IMG/VR virus record: IMGVR_UViG_3300008450_000194
Location: 1 to 34,916 of that record
Origin: a virus
Length of the DNA stretch: 34,916 bases
Reading direction: 5' to 3' (one strand)
The notes under the pieces are model-generated. The model did no database searches. It was not told where the DNA came from and saw nothing but the letters and a program-made list of their open reading frames with translations. Numbering within the stretch: position 1 is the stretch's first letter; every line of letters begins with the position of its first letter. Shown here piece by piece: positions 30,933 through 34,916 of the stretch. The position numbers were made by a program, and so were the translations under genes.

Positions 30933-31174
30933 TGCTTCACCTCCGTTTGCGCTGCCTGGATCTTGTTGACCGAGCGCACGATTTCAGTCAGCTCGAATGC
31001 ACAAGCTAGGACGACGACCAAGTTGATGAATGACAACGCCAGCAGTGCAGTCGTGAGCCTGCACAGATCCGCGACATCGTACTTGATGCGTGATGCGCAT
31101 CCTTGCACCTGGAAAATCTCGTTATTGAAGTCGCGAATGACTCGACCGAGAGCGTCTTGAACTTCAGGATCCAT
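30929..31174 (-). CDS. Small membrane protein, unknown
   Basis: The 81-residue protein has GGAGGT 6 bases before the ATG. An N-terminal helical part with Arg-Val-Ile-Arg-Asp-Phe-Asn-Asn-Glu is followed by one hydrophobic helix (about 41-61: Thr-Ala-Leu-Leu-Ala-Leu-Ser-Phe-Ile-Asn) and a charged helical tail. One pass in the membrane with helices on both sides. Could be a superinfection or membrane-tethering protein; no evidence for either. Confidence 0.55.
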   Translation of the reverse strand: MDPEVQDALGRVIRDFNNEIFQVQGCASRIKYDVADLCRLTTALLALSFINLVVVLACAFELTEIVRSVNKIQAAQTEVKQ

Positions 31175-31499
31175 GGCCGACCTCCGTTGTGAGCTCTAGC
31201 AATGTTTCAGTTGCGTCGCAGCCCGGCAGCGATGAAACATCGGAGCAGTTTGGGCATAAGACGTTACTCAGCTCACATGGGCTCAGGACGTAAGACCTGC
31301 ACTCAACACATTGATCGATTTTCAATCCTGTGTTGTCGACCGCCTCGACAAGTTGCCGAAAAGCTTGAAATGACTGTTCAACGGTCACAGCCCGTCCCTG
31401 TGTCATAGAAACCGTTCTCCCCCGCCGAAAAACATCTTCTTTGAGGACTTCAAACGTGTTCAAAGCATTAACTATTTCACCATGCCTGAATGGCCTCAC
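31164..31499 (-). CDS. Small zinc-ribbon protein
   Basis: The GTG at 31499 overlaps the upstream TGA (GTGA) with GGTGG before it, so this longer start (111 residues) is preferred over ATG 31406. A helical N-terminal half precedes Cys-Val-Glu-Cys...Cys-Pro-Asn-Cys, a CxxC-CxxC zinc ribbon of about 25 residues with an extra Cys between. Role unknown. It belongs to a run of small zinc or membrane proteins in the early operon. Confidence 0.58.
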   Translation of the reverse strand: MRPFRHGEIVNALNTFEVLKEDVFRRGRTVSMTQGRAVTVEQSFQAFRQLVEAVDNTGLKIDQCVECRSYVLSPCELSNVLCPNCSDVSSLPGCDATETLLELTTEVGHGS

Positions 31500-32215
31500 G
31501 TTGCCACCGTGTTGCCCTTCTTGCTCGATCGCCTCGGCTTGGCCGACAGAGCAGCAGTGGACTTGGACGACCCAGTGCGTGGAAGCTCATCGGTCGGCAC
31601 CCCGAGCTGCTGGGCAGAGATCAGCTTCTGCTTGCGTCGCTTGCCGATCTCCGATGTTGGCCCTTGATCGTCGCTGTGAACAACCAGCTTGGCCGACACA
31701 GGAGCAAATGCATCCTCCATCCCTGGCAGGAGCGTCTGAACGAATGTCGCAGTGACAATCTCGCGAGCTTGCGAAACCTCGTACGAGTCTTCGCCGTACA
31801 GCTCGGCCGTACGTGCGAACCACCCAAATTCAAAATCATGCATGCGGATCTTGAGCCGTGGTCGATCCAGATCGTCACGCTGGATTGCACCAGTCTTTTT
31901 CGACTTGGACAGCACCAGGTGCCGCAGCTCGTGATCGATCACCGCTTGGAGTCGCTTGCTTGTCCACGAGTCGAGTCGCTCTCCGTCGAGGATCATCAGC
32001 GCATCACCCATGCCGAGTGTTCGCTCGGTCAGCTTGGTGATCCGGATGCATCCAGCGGCCTCGCACCCTCGCACCTTGATCGCTGGCCCCTCTTCACTTC
32101 GAGCGATCAGCGTCGTCACAGTAACTCCCGCATTGAACAATTCGCCGTGATTCTCTTTCATCACCTTGGAAACTGTCTGTTCCACTTCGTCCGTCGCCTT
32201 GCTATACCAACTCAT
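31496..32215 (-). CDS. Putative phage metallopeptidase (HExxH)
   Basis: From ATG 32215 (GGAG 7 bases before) 239 residues. It has His95-Glu96-Leu-Arg-His99, the zincin HExxH motif, preceded by Gln-Ala-Val-Ile-Asp. A third candidate ligand, His126, lies in Met-His-Asp-Phe-Glu-Phe, followed by Leu-Tyr-Gly. This pattern is that of the putative phage metallopeptidase family (PF18894). The end is Lys/Ser-rich and disordered. Family members are of unknown function, proposed as toxin-like or protein-processing enzymes. It overlaps the winged-helix gene upstream by 4 bases. Confidence 0.78.
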   Translation of the reverse strand: MSWYSKATDEVEQTVSKVMKENHGELFNAGVTVTTLIARSEEGPAIKVRGCEAAGCIRITKLTERTLGMGDALMILDGERLDSWTSKRLQAVIDHELRHLVLSKSKKTGAIQRDDLDRPRLKIRMHDFEFGWFARTAELYGEDSYEVSQAREIVTATFVQTLLPGMEDAFAPVSAKLVVHSDDQGPTSEIGKRRKQKLISAQQLGVPTDELPRTGSSKSTAALSAKPRRSSKKGNTVAT

Positions 32216-32568
32216 GCCCATTCTCCATTCGGTTCCAAAACAATCGTTCGCTTGAGACGGTGCACAGTGCCTCCGCCTCGTCGTTCTTCCGTCGTCTCGA
32301 TGACACCCCACGCTCGAAGATCCGAGAATGGTTGCGTCCAACAGTTGATTCCACGGCCAGAGATCGCGGCCATTTCTCGCATCGTCAAACCTCGATCCGC
32401 TCGCGAGATCGCCAAGAAGACCTGCAACCGCTTGCCTTTAATCAGCCGTGATTCCTCCCGACCAGCATCACGCCTGGCACCAGCCAAGCGGACGTTGTCG
32501 CGATTCGCATCGGCAGCGTCACCAGTCAGAGGCAAAAACGGTTGAACGAGCGTGTCCACTGCGATCAC
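32212..32568 (-). CDS. Winged-helix DNA-binding protein
   Basis: The 118-residue protein starts with GTG overlapping the upstream stop (GTGA). Residues about 45-110 look like a winged helix: a first helix with Arg-Leu-Gln-Val-Phe-Leu-Ala-Ile-Ser, Thr-Met-Arg-Glu-Met-Ala-Ala-Ile-Ser-Gly as helix-turn-helix, and a wing with Arg-Arg-Gly-Gly-Gly-Thr-Val-His-Arg-Leu-Lys-Arg-Thr. It could regulate phage transcription or replication. Coupled to the metallopeptidase, a pairing that recalls metallopeptidase-repressor pairs, but the domains are on separate genes. Confidence 0.6.
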   Translation of the reverse strand: MIAVDTLVQPFLPLTGDAADANRDNVRLAGARRDAGREESRLIKGKRLQVFLAISRADRGLTMREMAAISGRGINCWTQPFSDLRAWGVIETTEERRGGGTVHRLKRTIVLEPNGEWA

Positions 32569-32912
32569 TCCATCCAGTTCGGTGACTCGGTACCGCTGAC
32601 CGCCGCTACAGGCTCAGCATGCATTGCCGAGGCCGACTGGACGGCTGGCATCACATCGACCTCGGTAACGGCCACACCATGCTCAGCAGTGCCCGACGGT
32701 ATTTGCCGACCTTCGGAGTCGATCTCGTCGATCTCCACGCCAGGATTGGCCGTGATGTATTCGCCAAGGTGGTTCCATGGTGCATCGTCGAAACGGATGT
32801 ACCACTCATCCAGATCGACGTCATAAAACGTCTTGATCGGCTTCTTTTTCGTGCCGATGCCGACCGCGTAATTCTTGCCAGCCACCAACTGAAAACCGTC
32901 TAGTTTCGCCAT
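32565..32912 (-). CDS. Unknown protein, first gene of a translationally coupled run
   Basis: The 115-residue protein has GAGGG 8 bases before the ATG. It starts beta-rich: Lys-Asn-Tyr-Ala-Val-Gly-Ile-Gly-Thr-Lys-Lys-Lys-Pro, Glu-Trp-Tyr-Ile-Arg-Phe-Asp-Asp. The end is disordered (Ala, Val, Ser, Glu). About 150 bases of non-coding DNA lie upstream, where a promoter for the left part of the minus operon could be. No family recognised. Confidence 0.55.
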   Translation of the reverse strand: MAKLDGFQLVAGKNYAVGIGTKKKPIKTFYDVDLDEWYIRFDDAPWNHLGEYITANPGVEIDEIDSEGRQIPSGTAEHGVAVTEVDVMPAVQSASAMHAEPVAAVSGTESPNWME

Positions 32913-32959
32913 CGTTTTACCCTCTCAACAATTTCGAAAAACACCAACCACACCAGAAC

Positions 32960-32991
32960 AAAAAACGATCGCTGGGGAACCACCCCCCAAG
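32960..32991 (-). terminator. Possible terminator after the secreted peptide gene
   Basis: On the minus strand, CTTGGGG...CCCCAG can pair with one bulge, followed after CGATCG by TTTTTT. It lies about 70 bases after the stop of the secreted peptide gene and 48 bases before the next minus-strand ATG. Six T residues support a terminator, though the stem is short and imperfect. Confidence 0.35.
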
Positions 32992-33062
32992 GGCCTTCCG
33001 ACAGGCTGGGCGTGCCGCCTGGCGTGACCCGCGACCGTAGACGCGGGAAAGGGCGACCGCGT

Positions 33063-33275
33063 TTATCGACGGAACACAAAGCGATTGACCAGTGGCACTC
33101 GGGACAGAGTCGAGCGAGTCACCTTCTTGGCCGTGGCCGCTGGGTAGCATTGGCCGTTGACGCACTTAGGACGAGCATTGCTAACCACACTGTCTGCCGC
33201 AGCTGCGAAAGCTCCAGCAAAGACCACGAGCCACAACGCAAAGATCGAACACACCAAACTCAGAGACCGTTTCAT
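33063..33275 (-). CDS. Small secreted protein with Cys-x4-Cys
   Basis: The ATG has a near-perfect GGAGGTGA site 4 bases before it. The 70-residue product has a Lys-Arg start, a hydrophobic signal peptide (about 4-23) with Ala-Phe-Ala-Ala-Ala cleavage zone, then a Cys-Val-Asn-Gly-Gln-Cys mini-loop and a basic tail (Arg-Phe-Val-Phe-Arg-Arg). The motif resembles the Cys-Pro-Asp-Gly-Asn-Cys loop of the thioredoxin-like protein at 718. Exported by the host, probably with a disulfide. Function unknown. It is the last clear gene before the tRNA-like cluster. Confidence 0.65.
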   Translation of the reverse strand: MKRSLSLVCSIFALWLVVFAGAFAAAADSVVSNARPKCVNGQCYPAATAKKVTRSTLSRVPLVNRFVFRR

Positions 33276-33314
33276 CAGGTCACCTCCATGAAAAAAGCAT
33301 CCAAACACACTCGT

Positions 33315-33346
33315 AACCAAAGGATCGGGCAGGGTTGGCTACCTGC
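33315..33346 (+). repeat. Imperfect direct repeat shared with 33810-33840
   Basis: AACCAAAGGATCGGGCAGG at 33315-33333 and the following bases to ACCTGC (33346) match 33810-33840 in about 26 of 32 positions. On the minus strand this is the T arm, acceptor end and 3' flank of a tRNA-like element. The copy suggests duplication of a tRNA 3' half. Confidence 0.6.
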
Positions 33347-33461
33347 TGATTCTTGCTTCGCGATGGCCCCAAACTTGCTGTCGTCGCGTCCTAACAGCTT
33401 GGTCGAGTGCAAGATTACGCTTTGCCGTTTTGCGTCGTGGTTACCGCCACGCCGCCGATCC
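33322..33461 (-). other. tRNA-like remnant with paired GGATCGG/CCGATCC ends
   Basis: On the minus strand the 140-base segment begins GGATCGG and ends CCGATCC, which pair perfectly over 7 bp like an acceptor stem. Next to the 3' end GCAGG...CCTGC forms a T-arm-like 5-bp hairpin with an 8-base loop lacking the TTCGA core. The centre does not fold into clear D and anticodon arms by eye. Its 3' end is a relative of the tRNA-like gene at 33817. Likely a decayed or rearranged tRNA gene; no coding sequence was seen in it. Confidence 0.35.
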
Positions 33462-33465
33462 TAGC

Positions 33466-33536
33466 CGACCGTAAGGGAATCGAACCCTCGCCACAACGGA
33501 GCGTGAAGCCCTCTATGTGTGACCTCCAAGCGGTCG
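33466..33536 (-). tRNA. Degenerate tRNA-like gene
   Basis: On the minus strand, CGACCG pairs with CGGTCG as acceptor ends. GAGGG-TTCGATT-CCCTT is a proper T arm with the exact GGTTCGATTCC box. A possible anticodon arm is TCACG-CTCCGT-TGTGG (5 bp with U-G pairs, 6-base loop). The D arm is not convincing and the variable region is only one base. No anticodon can be assigned. Translating the opposite strand gives the Gly-Ile-Glu-Pro-Ser-Pro string often produced from tRNA DNA. Confidence 0.38.
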
Positions 33537-33547
33537 TTGTATTCCTA

Positions 33548-33784
33548 CTATCCGACCTCCAAACTGGACTCAGGGCGTTCAGAATCTAAGTCTTTACCCT
33601 TCGCTTCTAATGAAAGCTTAATGATCTGATTCATCAAATCACTGACTTTGTCAGCGTCTTCGACTCGTACGCAACCCTCAAAAGAGACCCTTGTTTTCTT
33701 TGCAGACTCGAACATAAAACCAACCAGACGATGGTTGTTATCCTTTGCGAATTGCCTTAGTTTTTTGTTGATGCTTGTTGCCAT
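33548..33784 (-). CDS. Unknown small protein between tRNA-like genes
   Basis: The 78-residue protein has AGGGG upstream of the ATG. It begins Lys-Lys-Leu-Arg-Gln-Phe-Ala-Lys-Asp-Asn and has a strand with Arg-Val-Ser-Phe-Glu-Gly-Cys-Val-Arg-Val, then a helix (Asp-Leu-Met-Asn-Gln-Ile-Ile-Lys-Leu). Possibly a small alpha/beta phage protein. Role unknown. Confidence 0.58.
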   Translation of the reverse strand: MATSINKKLRQFAKDNNHRLVGFMFESAKKTRVSFEGCVRVEDADKVSDLMNQIIKLSLEAKGKDLDSERPESSLEVG

Positions 33785-33816
33785 CTGATCGCCCCTTTCT
33801 GAATAATGAAACTAAA

Positions 33817-33883
33817 GGATCGAGCAGGATTCGAACCTGCGCCTCTGGATGCCTCCAGTGCCCTTCCGCTAGGCTACCGATCC
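33817..33883 (-). tRNA. tRNA-like gene with shortened anticodon loop
   Basis: On the minus strand, 67 bases fold well: acceptor GGATCGG with TCGATCC (one G-U), TA, D arm GCCT-AGCGGAA-GGGC, a 5-bp anticodon stem CTGGA/TCCAG, variable AGGC, T arm GCAGG-TTCGAAT-CCTGC. The anticodon loop is only GGCA, three bases short of the normal seven, so no standard anticodon exists. Either a pseudogene or a non-decoding tRNA mimic. No CCA is encoded. The body resembles Gln/Glu-type tRNAs in arm layout. Confidence 0.55.
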
Positions 33884-33980
33884 AAAGATCGAGCGATCGC
33901 GAGTACACCGCACGTAAATCGAAAAGCGGCTCGCTCACGCTCGATCAGTTCCAATTGCTAACTCTCCAAATCAATTCGAT

Positions 33981-34316
33981 CTAATAACCAACACACGATT
34001 GCGAGACAGCCTGCGAATACACCGGTGTAAATGGCCCATTGCATTCGCATCCATCTCCCTTTTGATTCTTCCAGTCGATCGCCTCGGGCAGAAATCTGAC
34101 GCCAGCCTCGAAAGCGATCTGTTTGAGTGCCAACGCGATTTCTTCTTCGCTTGCTCGATCACCGAGCCAAGGCCCAGAGTCCGAGTCGCGAAGATCCCAA
34201 TCGAGCGTGACTCGCTTTCTAGCCTGTGTGCCTTCGACACGGCCTCGCCAGTGAGTCTCGCTGTAGTACAGTTGAACCTTGGTCACTTCCCAAGCTTGAA
34301 TCGTCGCACTAGACAT
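33981..34316 (-). CDS. Unknown protein, early operon
   Basis: The 111-residue protein has GAGGT 7 bases before the ATG and overlaps the upstream gene end by 8 bases. The first part is beta-rich (Val-Gln-Leu-Tyr-Tyr-Ser-Glu, Arg-Gly-Arg-Val-Glu-Gly), then a helix with Glu-Glu-Glu-Ile-Ala-Leu-Ala-Leu-Lys-Gln. It ends with a Cys-Glu-Cys pair and a later Cys. No family recognised. Confidence 0.55.
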   Translation of the reverse strand: MSSATIQAWEVTKVQLYYSETHWRGRVEGTQARKRVTLDWDLRDSDSGPWLGDRASEEEIALALKQIAFEAGVRFLPEAIDWKNQKGDGCECNGPFTPVYSQAVSQSCVGY

Positions 34317-34662
34317 CGCTGTACCTCACGATCCTGTCTTGGGTCGGCCTGTCCCCGACGACTTCAATGTCCATCAAAATGCTCTCGGGAACGCCTCGAT
34401 TGAAGCACACGAGACGCAGCCGACGAATGCCGTGCGACTCACGACTCCAACCCATTCGTTCGCACAGCGTCGCGACTGTCTCGTCGACTGCTGCCGCCGA
34501 CGTTGCAAGCCGTTCGGCCCACTGCTTAGCGTCGGCCCTGGGTGTCCGCGAATCGAATACTCGAATCGGAACATCGTCGAACGTACCGAGGGCCATGACG
34601 ACAACAGTTGTGTTGGACTTCTCCAAAGCGTTCGGCCTGATCCTAGTCTTGGTCGCAACCAT
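34309..34662 (-). CDS. Unknown protein, early operon
   Basis: From the ATG in TAATG overlap with the upstream gene (GGTGG before it) 117 residues. Alternating strands and helices: Thr-Val-Val-Val-Met-Ala-Leu-Gly, Ile-Arg-Val-Phe-Asp-Ser, a helix with Ala-Lys-Gln-Trp-Ala-Glu-Arg-Leu, and Arg-Leu-Arg-Leu-Val-Cys-Phe. A small alpha/beta protein of unknown role. Confidence 0.55.
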   Translation of the reverse strand: MVATKTRIRPNALEKSNTTVVVMALGTFDDVPIRVFDSRTPRADAKQWAERLATSAAAVDETVATLCERMGWSRESHGIRRLRLVCFNRGVPESILMDIEVVGDRPTQDRIVRYSDV

Positions 34663-34916
34663 TACGCCACCAAGTCCACTGCTTGAGGCTCGATCTCGAC
34701 CGAAACCGAGAACGACACGTCGGCGTTGAGTTCCAGTAGCGTCACCGCGTCTGAGCCTCGCACGTTGCGTAGTACCGCGAAGAAGTACCGCAGATGATTC
34801 GTGAGAATCCCACGATCGCGATTCACATGCTTGGCGAAGTGATCCCAAGCCGACTTGAGATCCGCCGACGAGTTTCGCACGATCAAAACCATCTGGCCGA
34901 CTTGCAAGACCGTTTC
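34662..34916 (-). CDS. Partial unknown protein at the right edge
   Basis: The frame is open to the last base, so the start may lie beyond the window; an internal TTG at 34907 gives 81 residues. Visible sequence: Gly-Gln-Met-Val-Leu-Ile-Val-Arg-Asn, a helix with Trp-Asp-His-Phe-Ala-Lys-His-Val, and a beta-rich end (Val-Ser-Phe-Ser-Val-Ser-Val-Glu). Operon position suggests an early gene. No family recognised. Confidence 0.5.
   Translation of the reverse strand, partial: ETVLQVGQMVLIVRNSSADLKSAWDHFAKHVNRDRGILTNHLRYFFAVLRNVRGSDAVTLLELNADVSFSVSVEIEPQAVDLVA

Noticed and set aside
31490-32545. Open frame of 351 codons on the plus strand
   Set aside because: It is antisense to the metallopeptidase and winged-helix genes, is rich in Arg/Ser/His, has no ribosome-binding site and no domain pattern.
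33407-33589. Plus-strand ORF with Gly-Ile-Glu-Pro-Ser-Pro
   Set aside because: This string is a known artefact of translating the opposite strand of a tRNA gene; it supports the tRNA-like call.
33775-33984. Plus-strand ORF with Ser-Arg-Ile-Arg-Thr-Cys
   Set aside because: Also a typical translation of tRNA antisense sequence, here over the element at 33817-33883.
1-34916. Circular closure of the window ends
   Set aside because: The right-edge frame could continue into the left edge on paper, but there is no overlap of sequence to show the ends join.

Overview
The window is most of the genome of a tailed, lambda-like siphovirus or prophage. Its host is probably a planctomycete of the Rhodopirellula/Pirellulales type. 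That host guess is inference, resting on moderate GC, heavy use of CGA and other CGN arginine codons, many CGATCG-rich stretches, and small Cys-x-x-x-x-Cys secreted proteins; no host gene in the window confirms it.

The layout is two convergent operons. The plus-strand operon (about 113-23785) is the late or virion module. It opens with a membrane/envelope cassette: a C39-like lipoprotein, a membrane-anchored thioredoxin-like protein and small membrane proteins. It continues with a gpW-like head completion protein, a lambda-family portal, a tyrosine recombinase in an unusual position, a fused prohead protease-major capsid protein, a DUF2190-type decoration protein, head-tail joining and tail terminator proteins, the tail tube and a frameshift-type tail assembly chaperone. 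After these come a LamG fibre with seven 22-residue repeats, the tape measure and minor tail proteins, a 22-cysteine protein, an Erv1/ALR-like plus glycosyltransferase fusion, an SNase-like protein, a zinc-ribbon candidate and the large terminase.

The minus-strand operon (about 34916-23747, read right to left) is the early, replication and accessory module. It holds many small unknown proteins with strong Shine-Dalgarno sequences and ATGA/GTGA stop-start overlaps, a tRNA-like cluster, a secreted peptide, a winged-helix protein and a phage metallopeptidase. Further along are zinc-ribbon proteins, a replication initiator-like protein with GGGGGATTCCCC repeats inside its gene (candidate origin), a metallophosphoesterase, a DUF4406-DUF6378 fusion, and a phage adenine methyltransferase in a more AT-rich accessory block. 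The two operons meet tail to tail with a 39-bp overlap of terL and a minus-strand gene.

Most plausible candidates for something not yet described are the disulfide chemistry cassette in the tail module (Cys-rich protein next to an Erv/ALR-glycosyltransferase fusion), the tRNA-like cluster that includes a tRNA body with a shortened anticodon loop, and the palindromic repeats inside the replication gene. I recognised no CI-type repressor, no confident holin/endolysin pair, no CRISPR array and no insertion sequence. Both edges look cut: the last minus-strand gene runs off the right end.
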